A stretch of 54,294 bases of DNA from Hyphomicrobiales bacterium (GCA_003135415.1 PLBP01000038.1:149-54442); one strand, 5' to 3'; positions 16,373-26,950 are shown, numbered from the stretch's first letter. Notes: generated by a model from the letters alone, not told the origin. Program-made: numbers and translations.

Positions 16373-17484
16373 ACCCGCATCGGCATCAGCACGTACAGCG
16401 CGCCGGTCGTGTCCTGGTCGCGCAAGAGCGTGGGCGAGCCGGGATCGGAGAGCTTCAATTCGGCCTTCTCGCCCTCGAGCTGCGCGGTGATATCGAGGAG
16501 ATAGCGGCTGTTGAAGCCGATATCGAGCGCATCCGAGTCGTATTCGACCTCGAGCTCCTCGGTGGCACTGCCCGAATCGGGATTGGTGACCGAAAGGGTC
16601 AGCTTTCCGCTGACGAGCGAAAGCTTGACCGCGCGGCCGCGCTCGCTCGAGACCGTCGAGACGCGATCGACGGCGGCGGCGAATTCGGCCCTCTCGACCA
16701 CGAGCGTCTTGTCGTTGGCGGCCGGAATAACCCGCACATAGTCGGGAAAGGTGCCATCGATTAATTTCGAGGTCAGCACCACCTTGTTGAACGAGAACCG
16801 GACCTTGGAAGGCGAGAGCTCGATCTCGACTTCTTCTCCACCGTCCTCGACCAGGCGCTGCACCTCCGCGACCGTCTTGCGCGGCACGATCACGCCGGGG
16901 ATGCCAGTTGCCCCTTTGGGCGCCGGTATTTCCACCTGGGCAAGGCGATGGCCATCGGTCGCGACTGCCCGGAGCTTCACCGGCTTTTCATCGACCGCGT
17001 GCAAATAGATGCCGTTCAGATAATAGCGCGTCTCCTCGGTCGAAATCGCAAATTGCGTCTTGTTGACGAGGCGCTTGAGATCGGACGTCGCGAGCGAGAA
17101 GCGGTGCGGTAACTCGCCGGCGGCGAGATCGGGAAAGTCGGTTTCGGGCAGGCTTTGCAGCGTGAAGCGCGATCGCCCGGCACGGATCGAGAGCGAGCCG
17201 CGATCGTTTCCCGACTGCAGTTCGATCTGGGCGCCTTCGGGAAGCTTGCGCACGATGTCGTAGATCATGTGCGCGGGCACGGTGGTAGCACCGGCCTGCT
17301 TGACCTCGGCCGGCACGGTTTCCACGATTTCGAGATCGAGATCGGTGGCCTTCAATTCGAGGCCGTTCTTGCCGGCGCGGATCAGGACGTTGGCGAGGAT
17401 CGGAATCGTATTGCGTTTCTCCACCACGCGATGGACGTGGGAGAGCGACTTGACGAGCTCGGTGCGCTCGACCGTGACCTTCAT
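16369..17484 (-). CDS. dnaN: DNA polymerase III beta subunit (sliding clamp)
   Basis: 371 residues, the normal clamp length with three repeated domains. It begins MKVTVERTELVKSLSHVHRVV and ends with the conserved PMRV. The clamp encircles DNA and holds polymerase III and repair factors. It lies 120 bp after dnaA on the same strand and overlaps recF at its stop. Confidence 0.96.
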   Translation of the reverse strand: MKVTVERTELVKSLSHVHRVVEKRNTIPILANVLIRAGKNGLELKATDLDLEIVETVPAEVKQAGATTVPAHMIYDIVRKLPEGAQIELQSGNDRGSLSIRAGRSRFTLQSLPETDFPDLAAGELPHRFSLATSDLKRLVNKTQFAISTEETRYYLNGIYLHAVDEKPVKLRAVATDGHRLAQVEIPAPKGATGIPGVIVPRKTVAEVQRLVEDGGEEVEIELSPSKVRFSFNKVVLTSKLIDGTFPDYVRVIPAANDKTLVVERAEFAAAVDRVSTVSSERGRAVKLSLVSGKLTLSVTNPDSGSATEELEVEYDSDALDIGFNSRYLLDITAQLEGEKAELKLSDPGSPTLLRDQDTTGALYVLMPMRV

Positions 17485-17604
17485 GAATTCAAATTCCAGA
17501 TGATAATGCGCATTCCCCGGATCCGGCGCAGACTATTCGAGCGCCGGCACAAAACATTGGCTTCTTGTTTCGATTTCCGCAAGAGCGCCGGCCGGAAAAA
17601 CCCC

Positions 17605-19044
17605 TTATTCCTGCAACATACGCTTCAAAACCTCGATCTCTTCGGCCAGCACTTTATCGCCGGAAACGAGCCCCTCGATCTTGCGGACCGCGTGCAGCAC
17701 GGTGGTGTGGTCACGCCCTCCGAAACGGCGTCCGATTTCCGGCAGCGAGCGCAGCGTCAGGGTCTTGGCGAGATACATGGCGATCTGGCGGGGGCGGACG
17801 ACGTTCGCGGTGCGCCGGGAGGAAAGAAGATCCGCCCGGCTCACCCCGTAATGTTTGGCGACGATCCGCAGAATATCCTCCACCCGGATGCGGCGGGGAT
17901 CCGAGGGCCGAATGAGGTCGCGAATGACCTCGTCCGCCAGCTCCACCGTAATCGGACGGCCGCTCAGCTGATTATGCGCGAGGAGGCGGGTGACCGCGCC
18001 ATCGAGATCGCGTCCGTTCTGGGTAACCTGATGCGCCACGTGGGAGATCACCGCGGCGGGAACGTCGAAGCCTGAATGCTCCGCCCTGAGCGCCGCCACA
18101 CGACCCTCGAGGATGCGCAGGCGAAGCTCTTCCTCCAGCGGCGCAATCTCGACGACAAGTCCGCCGGCGAGGCGCGAGCGCACACGCTCTTCCAGGGTCT
18201 CGAGTTCGGGCGGCGCGCGGTCGGCGGCCACGACGATCTGACGTCCGGCGTCGATGAGCGCATTCAAGGTGTGGCAAAATTCCTGTTGGACGGTTTTTCC
18301 CTGCAAGAATTGCAAGTCGTCGATCACGAGCGCATCGATGCCGCGCAAGGCCTCTTTGAAGTCGATCGCCGATTGGTTCTTGAGCGCGGCCACGAAGCCA
18401 TACATGAACTTTTCGGCGGTGAGGTAGTTGACGCGCCGTCCATTCTGCTCGCCCGCCCAGGCGATCGCCTGCAAAAGATGGGTTTTGCCGAGACCCACCG
18501 CCGAATGAACATAAAGTGGATTGAACCGCGCGACCGTCCCTGCCTCGACTTCGGCGACTTGGCGCGCCGCCGCATGGGCAAGCGCGTTCGAGCGGCCGAC
18601 AAGAAAGGTCGAAAAGGTGAGCCGCGGATCGAGGGGCGAGCCGCCGCCCTTGTCCGGCCGACTCGTAATCGTCATCCCTGAGGAAGCCACCGTCTTTCCC
18701 GTGACGGCCACACGCATCCCCAAGCCGTTCTTGGAGGGCGTCGCGCCCACACCCAACATCGGTCCGCGCATTACTGAGCGCACGATCAGGTCGATGCGTT
18801 TTAGCGACGGCGTTTCGTTACGCCAAAGGGAAATCAAGCGATCGTTATAATGCGACTGAATCCAATTGCGTAGAAAACGGGTCGGCACGGAAAGCTTCAC
18901 GCATTCGGGATCGCAGTCTTCGATCTCCATGCGGGCGAACCAGCTCGAATAGACGTCGTCGCCGACTTCGACTCGCAAGCGACGCCGCACGCGATCCCAG
19001 CGCGTCGCATTGTTGTCGGTTATTTCCTGTTTATGGGCTGCCAT
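17605..19044 (-). CDS. dnaA: Chromosomal replication initiator DnaA
   Basis: 479 residues. Domain I includes [21 protein letters not shown]. The AAA+ domain has Walker [16 protein letters not shown] and Walker [14 protein letters not shown]. The C-terminal helix-turn-helix DNA-binding domain carries [14 protein letters not shown] and [15 protein letters not shown], the DnaA signature. GGGAG lies 5 bases before the ATG. It is the first gene of the dnaA-dnaN-recF-gyrB run and has almost 1 kb of non-coding DNA upstream. Confidence 0.97.
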   Translation of the reverse strand: MAAHKQEITDNNATRWDRVRRRLRVEVGDDVYSSWFARMEIEDCDPECVKLSVPTRFLRNWIQSHYNDRLISLWRNETPSLKRIDLIVRSVMRGPMLGVGATPSKNGLGMRVAVTGKTVASSGMTITSRPDKGGGSPLDPRLTFSTFLVGRSNALAHAAARQVAEVEAGTVARFNPLYVHSAVGLGKTHLLQAIAWAGEQNGRRVNYLTAEKFMYGFVAALKNQSAIDFKEALRGIDALVIDDLQFLQGKTVQQEFCHTLNALIDAGRQIVVAADRAPPELETLEERVRSRLAGGLVVEIAPLEEELRLRILEGRVAALRAEHSGFDVPAAVISHVAHQVTQNGRDLDGAVTRLLAHNQLSGRPITVELADEVIRDLIRPSDPRRIRVEDILRIVAKHYGVSRADLLSSRRTANVVRPRQIAMYLAKTLTLRSLPEIGRRFGGRDHTTVLHAVRKIEGLVSGDKVLAEEIEVLKRMLQE

Positions 19045-20035
19045 GGCGGGCTCCCGCGCGAGAAAAGAAGATGCTTTGAAGATTCGTTTGAATGCTGACG
19101 AAGCGCTCGAAATCGAACGGCCGTCATCTCTGCGCGAACCGGGTTACAGCCTGCGAAAGCTCCCCTCTATCAGCCCCAGAGGCGGCACCATACTTCGGGT
19201 CACCGCCTGGTGGATTTGCGCCGCCGCGCGCCGCGACGCGCCTTCGGCAATTCGATGATTGTTTTTCATGGCCGCGGCTTTTCGCCGCGTCCGATATCCG
19301 TTCGAAAACATGACCGCCCCATGCGCCATCGAAAAAGTCCGACGGCGTCGAAGATGTTTCTCTTTATTCAGTATTCAGCTTGAGATGCCTCGAACGACCG
19401 CTTGCAGACATTCAAGTTCGTTCGTTCGAAACACGCACGCAACTCAAAGCGCCGAAACCCTGACTCAACGAACACGCGACCAACCAAAATGTCATGACAC
19501 GCCTCAACCCACCGACGATGAGTGTATAAATCCGCACTTCGCTGCTGATCGTTCGCAGAAGTCCTTGGAAAGTCGGATCGACGATACACAGCACCCTATA
19601 CAGGCGCAACCAGATTCGCTTCGAGAACCATTGCGCGAGAAGCGTTGCCGGTGAATCACGCGAGCGCAAACGAGACGCGCGACACGCCAACACGCTGAGC
19701 GCGCTTGGAGAATCTCTGGAACCATCGCGAGTCAGTGCAAGAAACGAGTAGTGCGACGATTTTTTGGCGGCGCCGAGCACGAAGCCGCCGAAAACGGCAA
19801 AACTCGAACTCCGATCGCCCTTTGGGTCGCAAGGTTCTGTTTGATTTTATTTTTTTTGACGCGTGAGGGTGGGTAACCCTCAAAATCATCCCGCAAAAAA
19901 ATTTGCGGGGTGCGTTAGCCGGTGGCTGCAAGCTGCTTTTGGGTTTTTTTCGTGGCGCCGAGAGCGCATGCAAAGAAAAAATTTAAAACGGCGACACATG
20001 GCCACCGTTTTGCATCACCAAACTTGAAGAAGCGA
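19045..20035. other. Long non-coding region between rpsT and dnaA
   Basis: About 990 bp with no credible gene. Open frames on both strands have poor composition and no ribosome sites. It is less GC-rich than its surroundings. Hairpins include 19867-19883 (GAGGGT/ACCCTC) and a perfect CCCGCAAA/TTTGCGGG at about 19893-19912. No exact DnaA box (TTATCCACA) was seen by eye; loose matches such as TTATACACT (minus strand, near 19523) are too few to call an origin. It should contain the dnaA promoter. Confidence 0.5.
19985..20011 (-). terminator. rpsT terminator
   Basis: AAAACGG and CCGTTTT pair with a GC-containing loop, followed on the minus strand by AAATTTTTT. It lies 25 bp after the rpsT stop: a classical rho-independent terminator. 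Confidence 0.8.
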
Positions 20036-20302
20036 TCAGGAACCGAGCTTGCGGACCCGTGCCTCGAGACGGGAAACCTTGCGCGAGGCAGAATTTTTGT
20101 GAATCACGCCCTTTTGCGCCGCCCGCATGATCTCGGGTTCGGCCCTCGACAGCGCTTCGCGCGCCTTTTTGCTGTCGCCGGCGGTAATCGCCTCTTCGAC
20201 AGCGCGCAGCGAGCCACGCATGCGCGTGTCGCGCATCTTGTTGATCGCCGTGCGCCTTGCGATCTTGCGCGTGGCCTTTTTGGCTGAAGACGTATTCGCC
20301 AT
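20036..20302 (-). CDS. rpsT: 30S ribosomal protein S20
   Basis: 88 residues, beginning [22 protein letters not shown] with the basic helical composition of S20, which binds 16S rRNA in early assembly. ATG 20302 (MANTSS) is the family start; an upstream in-frame codon at 20317 is discarded. Single-gene unit with its own terminator, in the usual alphaproteobacterial position next to dnaA. Confidence 0.96.
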   Translation of the reverse strand: MANTSSAKKATRKIARRTAINKMRDTRMRGSLRAVEEAITAGDSKKAREALSRAEPEIMRAAQKGVIHKNSASRKVSRLEARVRKLGS

Positions 20303-20438
20303 TTCAATCCGTCCCAAAAGAGCTCAAAGGGGGAACTTCCGCAGGTTGTTGCAGGTCTTGCCCATTCCGACAAGAAGATTTCGCGGCGACCGAAGGCCGC
20401 TGAGACGGCGGACCCTATAGTCCGAGCTTCCGAAAGCG

Positions 20439-21212
20439 TCAACGATGATGGAACCCGGGCGGACGTTTATCGATGAAGGCCGCCATGCCCTCCTTCTGAT
20501 CCGCGATCGCAAACATGGATTGAAACAGGCGCCGCTCGAAGCGGATGCCGCTCGCAAGCGTGGTCTCATAAGCCTGGTTGACGCTCTCCTTGGTCATCAT
20601 CGCGATCGGAAGCGACATCGATGCAACGGCCTCGGCAGCCTTGAGTGCTTCATCGAGAAGCGAGGCGAGCGGCACCACGCGCGACACGAGGCCGGAGCGT
20701 TCCGCCTCGGCGGCATCCATCATGCGGCCGGTCAGGCATAGGTCCATCGCTTTGGCCTTGCCGATGGCGCGAGGCAACCGTTGCGTTCCGCCAATTCCGG
20801 GCATCACGCCGAGCTTGATCTCCGGTTGGCCGAACTGGGCATTATCCGCCGCGATAATAATGTCGCACATCATGGCGAGTTCGCAGCCGCCGCCCAGCGC
20901 GAAACCCGCGACCGCGGCAATTATCGGCTTACGGCAGCGTGCAATGCGCTCCCATGCGGCGACGAAGTCCTCGAGATAGGTCGAGGGGTAGCCGAGCGGC
21001 TGCATCAGCTTGATATCGGCGCCAGCGGCGAATGCCTTTTCAGAGCCGGTGAGCACCAGGCAACCGATTTCCGGGTTTGCCTCGAAAGCATCGAGCGCCT
21101 GATTAAGTTCGGCCACGAGCGCGTCATTCAATGCATTCAGCGCTTTCGGACGGTTCAGCGTGATCAACCCGACGCGGCCACGCGTCTCGACGCGGATGTT
21201 GTCATAAGCCAT
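20439..21212 (-). CDS. Enoyl-CoA hydratase
   Basis: 257 residues of the crotonase fold. [11 protein letters not shown] and [21 protein letters not shown] supply the oxyanion hole, and the catalytic Glu pair is in the GGCELAMM and LPRAIG regions. It hydrates trans-2-enoyl-CoA to 3-hydroxyacyl-CoA in beta-oxidation. The close match to short-chain FadB1x/EchA types makes this assignment firm, although chain-length preference is unknown. It lies between mutM and rpsT on the minus strand, its common place in Rhizobiales. Confidence 0.9.
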   Translation of the reverse strand: MAYDNIRVETRGRVGLITLNRPKALNALNDALVAELNQALDAFEANPEIGCLVLTGSEKAFAAGADIKLMQPLGYPSTYLEDFVAAWERIARCRKPIIAAVAGFALGGGCELAMMCDIIIAADNAQFGQPEIKLGVMPGIGGTQRLPRAIGKAKAMDLCLTGRMMDAAEAERSGLVSRVVPLASLLDEALKAAEAVASMSLPIAMMTKESVNQAYETTLASGIRFERRLFQSMFAIADQKEGMAAFIDKRPPGFHHR

Positions 21213-21272
21213 GACGGTTCCTCCTCACGCGCTGTTGCCTAGCGGAGACGCTTCACGCGCGCAATTGCATCG

Positions 21273-22154
21273 CTAGCGCTGGCAGACCGGACAATAGAAA
21301 GTCGAGCGGCCGGTTTGAACGATGCGGCGAATTTTGCCGCGGCAGCCGGGCGTGGGGCAGTCCTCGCCTTCGCGATCATAGACGCGAAAACGATGCTGGA
21401 AGTATCCGAGCTCGCCATTGGTCTGGCGATGATCCCGCAACGAGGACCCGCCGGCCGCAATCGCGTCTTGCAGGATATCCCGAATGGTGGAGACGAGCGC
21501 TTCGGCGTGAGCATTAGGCTTGCCGTACTTATCCGCGAGGATCGAAGCTTGGCGCTTCGGGGAGAGACGCGCGCGGTGCAGCGCCTCGCACACATAAATA
21601 TTGCCGAGACCGGCAATGACCTTCTGGTCCGAGAGTGCTGCCTTTAAACTTGTTGTCTTGCCGCGACAGGCCGCCGCCAGCATTTTGGCGTCGAACTGAT
21701 TGCCGAGCGGCTCGGGGCCGAGTGCGCGCATCAACGGATCGCGCTCGAGATCGGCACGCGGCACCATCTTCATAAAACCGAAACGGCGCGGATCGTTGAA
21801 GATGACCGTCCAGCCCGACGACATGTGGAACACCACATGATCGTGTTTCTCGTCTTTTGAGCGCTCATGATGAAAGTCGCCGGGCGCGCGCGCTTGATCG
21901 GCCTTGGCGAGGCGAAACGAGCCGGACATGCCGAGATGCATCAACAGGACATCGCCAGAAGATAGATCCGCGAGCAGATATTTGGCGCGCCGCCCAAGGC
22001 CGGTCACGGAGTTGCCTTGCAGGCGCGCGACGAAATTTCGCGGCAGTGGGAAACGCAGATTTTTCCGCCGCGCTTCCACCTTGAGGAAGCGCGCGTTTTG
22101 CATGGCGGGCTCAAGGCCGCGCCGGACCGTTTCGACTTCGGGAAGTTCGGGCAT
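21273..22154 (-). CDS. mutM: Formamidopyrimidine-DNA glycosylase (Fpg)
   Basis: 293 residues. The N-terminus [14 protein letters not shown] contains the catalytic Pro2-Glu3. The C-terminal zinc finger [10 protein letters not shown]...FYCPVCQR is complete. It removes 8-oxoguanine and formamidopyrimidines and nicks the abasic site. ATG 22154 must be the start because Pro2 is the nucleophile; the frame is open further upstream to 22196. It is divergent from ubiE. Confidence 0.96.
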   Translation of the reverse strand: MPELPEVETVRRGLEPAMQNARFLKVEARRKNLRFPLPRNFVARLQGNSVTGLGRRAKYLLADLSSGDVLLMHLGMSGSFRLAKADQARAPGDFHHERSKDEKHDHVVFHMSSGWTVIFNDPRRFGFMKMVPRADLERDPLMRALGPEPLGNQFDAKMLAAACRGKTTSLKAALSDQKVIAGLGNIYVCEALHRARLSPKRQASILADKYGKPNAHAEALVSTIRDILQDAIAAGGSSLRDHRQTNGELGYFQHRFRVYDREGEDCPTPGCRGKIRRIVQTGRSTFYCPVCQR

Positions 22155-22240
22155 GTTTACGCTCTTTCGCGATCGCGCCGCCGGTGATAGCGCCAAGTTC
22201 CCGCGCGCGCTATGGTCCCGCGCCGATTGCTGGTGATCCC

Positions 22241-23002
22241 TTGCCGACCGACCGCACCGAAACCCATTTTGGCTTCCGCCGTGTGCCGCTCCAACAAAAG
22301 CAGGCGCTCGTCGACGATGTATTTCATCGCGTCGCGCGCCGCTACGACCTGATGAACGATTTGATGTCGGGGGGACTGCACCGGGCCTGGAAGGATGCGC
22401 TGATTTCCCGCTTGCGGCCGCCGAAGAACGACAGGCTCTTCGAATTGCTCGATCTCGCCGGCGGCACCGGCGACGTGGCGTTTCGCGCGCTCGCCGTGGG
22501 CGGCTTCGGACTGCGTGCCACTATCGCCGATGTAAACGGCGATATGCTCGCGGTCGGGCGGGAGCGCGCGGAGGGGCGCGGGTTTGCCGGCAGAACCGAT
22601 TTCATCGAGGCCAATGCCGAAGCGTTGCCGTTTCCCGAAAAGCGCTTTGACGCAGTGACGATCGCTTTCGGCATTCGCAACGTGCCGCGGATCGAGATCG
22701 CGTTGGGCGAAATCTTCCGGGTGCTGAAGCCGGGCGGGCGCCTTCTCTGCCTCGAATTCTCCTCGACCGAGATACCGGGATTGGATACGCTCTACGAACT
22801 CTATTCCTTTCGATTGATCCCCGAGATCGGCCGCGTTGTCGCCGGCGACGCCGAATCCTACCGCTATCTCGTCGAGTCGATCCGCCAGTTTCCGCGGCCC
22901 GAGGATTTCGCCGCGATGATCCGCAAGGCCGGTTTCTCCCGTGTGCAATGGACCGCGATGAGCGGCGGCATCGTGGCACTTCACTCCGGTTGGCGGCTTT
23001 GA
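22241..23002 (+). CDS. ubiE: Ubiquinone/menaquinone C-methyltransferase UbiE
   Basis: About 253 residues of a SAM-dependent methyltransferase. [31 protein letters not shown] (SAM-binding motif I) and IAFGIRNVP are UbiE signatures. It methylates the benzoquinol ring in ubiquinone synthesis. TTG 22241 is chosen: homologs start at DRTETHFGF and GGTGAT lies just before. GTG 22184 would add 19 unusual residues. The stop overlaps the ubiB leader, with ubiB starting 2 bases later. Confidence 0.92.
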   Translation: MPTDRTETHFGFRRVPLQQKQALVDDVFHRVARRYDLMNDLMSGGLHRAWKDALISRLRPPKNDRLFELLDLAGGTGDVAFRALAVGGFGLRATIADVNGDMLAVGRERAEGRGFAGRTDFIEANAEALPFPEKRFDAVTIAFGIRNVPRIEIALGEIFRVLKPGGRLLCLEFSSTEIPGLDTLYELYSFRLIPEIGRVVAGDAESYRYLVESIRQFPRPEDFAAMIRKAGFSRVQWTAMSGGIVALHSGWRL

Positions 23003-23003
23003 G

Positions 23004-24575
23004 GTGAATTTGAGCGGCCTTTTCCATCTTCTGCGCTTGGCGCATGCCGGCTTCGTGCTGGCGCGCGAGGGCGTCTTCGCGCTCGTCGATCCCGCCGCCG
23101 TGCCGCCGGGACCTCGTTTTTTATTGCGGCTCGCGCGCATGATCGAGCGCCGCAACGCAGGCTCAGGCGCCGGGCGTCTTGCCGCGGCGCTCACGCGGCT
23201 CGGACCCTCCTACGTCAAGCTCGGCCAGTTTCTGGCGACCCGGCCCGACATCGTCGGTCCCACGATCGCCCGTAATCTCGAGACGCTGCAAGACCGCATG
23301 CCGCCATTCCCGCAAGCGGTGGCGGAAGCAGCCGTCGCGGAGGGCCTTGGCAAGCCGGTGGCGCAATTCTTCGAGCAATTCGGTCCCGCAATCGCCGCTG
23401 CCTCGATCGCGCAGGTTCATCGTGCCGAGATCAAGAATGCCGATGGCGCCACAAGCGCCGTCGCGGTCAAGGTACTCCGGCCCAATGTCGAGTACCGTTT
23501 TCAGCGCGATCTCGACTCCTTTCTCTATGTCGCCCGGCTGGCCGAGCGTCATTCGGTGGAGGCGCGGCGCCTGCGGCTCGTCTCCGTCGTCGAGACGCTC
23601 GCGCGCTCGGTCTCGATCGAAATGGATCTCAGGCTCGAAGCCGCGGCCTTTTCCGAGCTTGCCGAAAACACCAAGGACAATCCCGATTTCCGCGTGCCGG
23701 CCGTCGATTGGGAGCGCACCGCGCGGCGCGTGCTCACAGTCGAATGGGTCGAGGGCATTCCGTTGTCCAACCGCGCAGCGTTGCTCGCCGCCGGCCATGA
23801 CCCGGTTCGGCTCGCCCGCGTGCTGATCCAGTCTTTTCTCCGGCAGGCGATCAGCGACGGATTTTTCCATGCCGATTTGCACCCGGGCAATCTTTTCGTC
23901 GATGCCGACGGCCGCCTGGTCGCGGTCGATTGCGGCATCATGGGAAGGCTCGGGCCGAAGGAGCGCAAGTTTCTCGCCGAGATTCTTTTCGGCTTCATCA
24001 CCCGCGACTGGCAACGCACGGCCGAGATTCATTTCGAGGCGGGTTACGTGCCCTCGCATCATTCGGTCGAGGATTTCGCGCAGGCAATCCGTGCCATCGG
24101 CGAGCCGATCCATGATCGCCCGGCCGAAGAAATCTCGATGGCGAAGCTCTTGACGCTTCTGTTCGAGGTAACCGCGATCTTCGACATGCGTACCCGGCCG
24201 GAGCTTTTGCTTTTGCAAAAAACCATGGTCGTCGCGGAAGGGGTCGCGCGCGCGCTCGACCCCAAATTCGACATGTGGTCGACCGCAGAGCCCGTGGTGC
24301 GCGAATGGATCGAGCGCCACCTCGGGCCGATCGGCCGGATCGAGGACGCGGCGCAAGAATTTGGCACCCTTGGCCGGTTGATCGGGCGCGCGCCGGCGCT
24401 GCTCTCACGCGCGGCCGGCACGATGGAGCGATTCGACGAGCAGACGCGCGACGGTCTCATGCTTTCGCCTGAAACGGTCGAGGCGATCGGCCGCGCCGAG
24501 GGGCGGCGCTGGCGCTGGACCGCGGCCGCACTTTGGGTCATCGCCGCCTTGATCGCGGTGTGGATGTTCCGCTGA
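23004..24575 (+). CDS. ubiB: Ubiquinone biosynthesis kinase-like protein UbiB
   Basis: 523 residues of the ABC1/ADCK family. KLGQFLATRPDIV (the KxGQ motif), AAASIAQVHRAEI (Ala-rich loop in place of a Gly-rich one), and FFHADLHPGN with VDCGIMG (catalytic and metal-binding Asp) are present. The last 25 residues form a membrane helix (WTAAALWVIAALIAVWMF). It is needed for ubiquinone synthesis, probably as an ATPase that moves intermediates at the membrane. GTG 23004 has GAGG directly upstream and is translationally coupled to ubiE. Confidence 0.94.
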   Translation: MNLSGLFHLLRLAHAGFVLAREGVFALVDPAAVPPGPRFLLRLARMIERRNAGSGAGRLAAALTRLGPSYVKLGQFLATRPDIVGPTIARNLETLQDRMPPFPQAVAEAAVAEGLGKPVAQFFEQFGPAIAAASIAQVHRAEIKNADGATSAVAVKVLRPNVEYRFQRDLDSFLYVARLAERHSVEARRLRLVSVVETLARSVSIEMDLRLEAAAFSELAENTKDNPDFRVPAVDWERTARRVLTVEWVEGIPLSNRAALLAAGHDPVRLARVLIQSFLRQAISDGFFHADLHPGNLFVDADGRLVAVDCGIMGRLGPKERKFLAEILFGFITRDWQRTAEIHFEAGYVPSHHSVEDFAQAIRAIGEPIHDRPAEEISMAKLLTLLFEVTAIFDMRTRPELLLLQKTMVVAEGVARALDPKFDMWSTAEPVVREWIERHLGPIGRIEDAAQEFGTLGRLIGRAPALLSRAAGTMERFDEQTRDGLMLSPETVEAIGRAEGRRWRWTAAALWVIAALIAVWMFR

Positions 24576-24602
24576 GCCAAATGGTTCCCATGGTTAACGC
24601 AG

Positions 24603-24632
24603 GCGATAGGGCTTCGCGAAAAAGCCTATCGC
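24603..24632 (+). terminator. Hairpin after ubiB
   Basis: GCGATAGGGCTT pairs with AAGCCTATCGC (one bulged base) around a short loop, 28 bp after the ubiB stop and 77 bp before coaBC. No T-run follows, so it may be a rho-linked or regulatory hairpin. Confidence 0.4.
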
Positions 24633-24708
24633 GCGAATTGAACGGTGATATTCTGGTATTTATCTCTTCTCCCAGACCCGAATGGGTTTGAGGAAGGCCG
24701 GGGCCGTC

Positions 24709-25938
24709 ATGACGCTCGATCAGAAGCGCATCCTCTTGGTGATCGGCGGCGGCATCGCCGCCTATAAGAGTCTCGATCTCGTTCGCCGCCTGAGGGAGCG
24801 CGGCGCGCAGGTACGCACAATTCTGACCAAAGCGGGCGCTGAATTCATCACGCCGCTCTCGGCCGCGAGCCTTTCGGGCGAAAAGTGCTTCACCGATCTT
24901 TTTTCGCTGACCGACGAGGCGGACATCGGCCATATTCGCCTTTCGCGCGAAGCCGATCTTGTCGTGGTCGCGCCCGCGACCGCTGATCTCATGGCGAAGA
25001 TGGCGCAGGGCTTCGCCAACGACCTCGCCTCCACCGTGCTCGTTGCCACCGACAAGCGGGTGCTGATCGCGCCCGCGATGAACCCCTATATGTGGAATCA
25101 TCAGGCGACGCGCCGCAATCTTGCGCAGCTTATCGCCGATGGCGTCGCCACCGTTGGCCCGAACCAGGGCGAAATGGCCGAGCGCAATGAGATGGGCCGC
25201 GGGCGTATGGCCGAGCCGCTGGAGATCGTCGCGGCGATCGAAAAATTGCTGGCGGAAATGCCGGCCACCGATGCGCTCAAGGGCCGCCGGATGCTGGTCA
25301 CCTCCGGTCCCACGCACGAGCCGATCGATCCGGTGCGCTACATTTCGAACCGCTCGTCGGGCAAGCAAGGACACTCGGTCGCGCGCGCCGCGGCCGCGGC
25401 CGGCGCCGAGGTTCTCCTCGTCTCGGGCCCGGTCGAGATTCCGGATCCCTCGGGCGTGAAAACCGTCCATGTCGAGACCGCCGCCGAAATGCTGTCGGCA
25501 GCGGAAGCAGCCCTTCCGGTCGATATCGCGGTGTGCGCGGCCGCGGTCGCCGATTGGCGCGTCGACGCGGTCGCCAACGAAAAACTGAAAAAGCAGGAAG
25601 GCCGCATCCCTTCGCTTTCGCTCGTCGAGAATCCCGACGTGCTGGCGACGCTTGCCCGCCATTCCAAGAAGCGGCCGCGGCTCGTCATCGGCTTTGCCGC
25701 GGAGACCGAAAATCTTCTCGCTCACGCCCGCGAGAAACTGAAGCGCAAAGGATGCGATTGGATCGTGGCGAACGACGTATCGCCGGAAACCGGCGTGTTC
25801 GGTGGCACCCACAACCAGGTCCACCTCGTGACCGCGAACGGCGTCGAGAGCTGGCCTTCCCTCTCGAAGGAAGCGGTCGCCGATGGTCTAGTGCGGAAAA
25901 TTGCCGCAGAGTTTGCGCGGGCGGGAGGCAAGGCATGA
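24709..25938 (+). CDS. coaBC: Bifunctional phosphopantothenoylcysteine decarboxylase / phosphopantothenate-cysteine ligase
   Basis: 409 residues. The CoaC flavoprotein half (about 1-185) has GGGIAAYKSLDL at the start, the DLVVVAPATADLMAKMAQG flavin region and PAMNPYMWNHQAT with the active-site signature. The CoaB half starts near RRMLVTSGPTHEPIDPVRYI. It makes 4'-phosphopantetheine in coenzyme A synthesis. ATG 24709 (MTLDQKR) is chosen over 24682 by family length. The stop overlaps dut (ATGA). Confidence 0.95.
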   Translation: MTLDQKRILLVIGGGIAAYKSLDLVRRLRERGAQVRTILTKAGAEFITPLSAASLSGEKCFTDLFSLTDEADIGHIRLSREADLVVVAPATADLMAKMAQGFANDLASTVLVATDKRVLIAPAMNPYMWNHQATRRNLAQLIADGVATVGPNQGEMAERNEMGRGRMAEPLEIVAAIEKLLAEMPATDALKGRRMLVTSGPTHEPIDPVRYISNRSSGKQGHSVARAAAAAGAEVLLVSGPVEIPDPSGVKTVHVETAAEMLSAAEAALPVDIAVCAAAVADWRVDAVANEKLKKQEGRIPSLSLVENPDVLATLARHSKKRPRLVIGFAAETENLLAHAREKLKRKGCDWIVANDVSPETGVFGGTHNQVHLVTANGVESWPSLSKEAVADGLVRKIAAEFARAGGKA

Positions 25939-26402
25939 GCGCGATGTCGGTGCCCTTCATGCGGCTTGAACACGCCGAAGGATTGCCGGCGCCTTCCTAT
26001 GCGAGCGAGGGTGCGGCCGGTCTCGATCTCATGGCCGCCTTGCCTGAAATCGAGCCCGTCGTCATTGCCCCGAAAAGCTGGGCGGCGATCCCGACCGGGC
26101 TCGTGTTCGAGATTCCACGCGGCTTTCAGGGTGAAGTGCGCCCGCGTTCGGGGCTTGCGCTCCGCCACGCGGTGACCGTCCTCAACGCGCCGGGGACGAT
26201 CGATTCCGATTATCGCGGCGAGGTGCGCGTGGTGCTGGTTAATCTCGGGCCGGAGCCCTTCATCGTGACGCGCGGGATGCGGGTCGCACAACTATTGTTC
26301 GTACCGGTTGTGCGCGTGACGCCGACGCCGGTGAGATCGCTCAGCACGACTGCGCGCGGCGACGGCGGGTTCGGCTCGACCGGCCTCGCGAGCAAAGCCT
26401 GA
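25935..26402 (+). CDS. dut: dUTP diphosphatase
   Basis: 155 residues with all five trimeric dUTPase motifs: EGAAGLDLMA, RPRSGLA, APGTIDSDYRGEV, GMRVAQLLF and ARGDGGFGSTG at the end. It hydrolyses dUTP to dUMP, keeping uracil out of DNA and feeding dTMP synthesis. The ATG overlaps the coaBC stop by four bases. Confidence 0.96.
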   Translation: MSAMSVPFMRLEHAEGLPAPSYASEGAAGLDLMAALPEIEPVVIAPKSWAAIPTGLVFEIPRGFQGEVRPRSGLALRHAVTVLNAPGTIDSDYRGEVRVVLVNLGPEPFIVTRGMRVAQLLFVPVVRVTPTPVRSLSTTARGDGGFGSTGLASKA

Positions 26403-26414
26403 TCGGAGTAACTT

Positions 26415-26855
26415 TTGGCGCGCTTGTCCGACAAGAGTCTCCTCGCGGTCGCCGCGGTCGTCGATGTGGCGATCCATGCGCGCGGACAGCCGGTCGCGGC
26501 GAAGGCGCTCGCCGAGCGGCACGGATTGCCGCCGCGCCATCTTGAGCCGTTGCTGCAGGCGCTCGTTCACGCCGGAATCCTGAAGGGCGTGCGCGGCCCG
26601 CGCGGCGGCTATGAACTTGCCCGCGAGCGGAGACGGATCTCCGTCGCCGAAATCGCGCGGCTTGCGGAAGCGACCGACGCAGAGGCGGAAAAGAAAGCAC
26701 CCCCTTTGGTTTTGAAGGTCGTACGCCCCGCCATCGCATCGGCCGAGCAAGCCTTCGAAACCGCGCTCGCCACGGTAACGATCGACAGCCTTTGCCGCGA
26801 GGCCGAGAAACTTGGGCTTGCCGAGGCCTTGAGCCATTCCGATTTCAACATTTGA
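26415..26855 (+). CDS. Rrf2 family transcriptional regulator
   Basis: 146 residues. The winged-helix N-terminus contains LAVAAVVDVAIHARGQPV, LPPRHLEPLLQALVHAGILKGVRGPRGGYELA, the Rrf2 hallmark. Iron-sulfur Rrf2 proteins (IscR, NsrR) need three clustered Cys; only one Cys (SLCREAEK) is present, so it resembles CymR-like members without a cluster. It sits 95 bp before cysK, suggesting control of cysteine synthesis by analogy with CymR (inference). TTG 26415 is preceded by GGAG. Confidence 0.88.
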   Translation: MARLSDKSLLAVAAVVDVAIHARGQPVAAKALAERHGLPPRHLEPLLQALVHAGILKGVRGPRGGYELARERRRISVAEIARLAEATDAEAEKKAPPLVLKVVRPAIASAEQAFETALATVTIDSLCREAEKLGLAEALSHSDFNI

Positions 26856-26950
26856 AAAATGTTGTTCGGCGAGAAAGTCGACACGACAAGCGTGAATATG
26901 TTACGCCGCCGCTTGCAACAACGATCTGAGCGATACGTCGGGAGGTTCGA

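Noticed and set aside
19520-19590. Loose DnaA-box-like sequences (TTATACACT, GATACACA)
   Set aside because: Too few and too poor against TTATCCACA to propose an origin.
19259-19654. A 131-codon plus-strand ORF upstream of dnaA
   Set aside because: No ribosome site, odd composition rich in Arg, Ser, Thr and Gln, and overlapping open frames on the other strand. Treated as non-coding.
22157-23194. A 345-codon minus-strand ORF opposite ubiE and ubiB
   Set aside because: Antisense shadow of two certain genes, with no family likeness.
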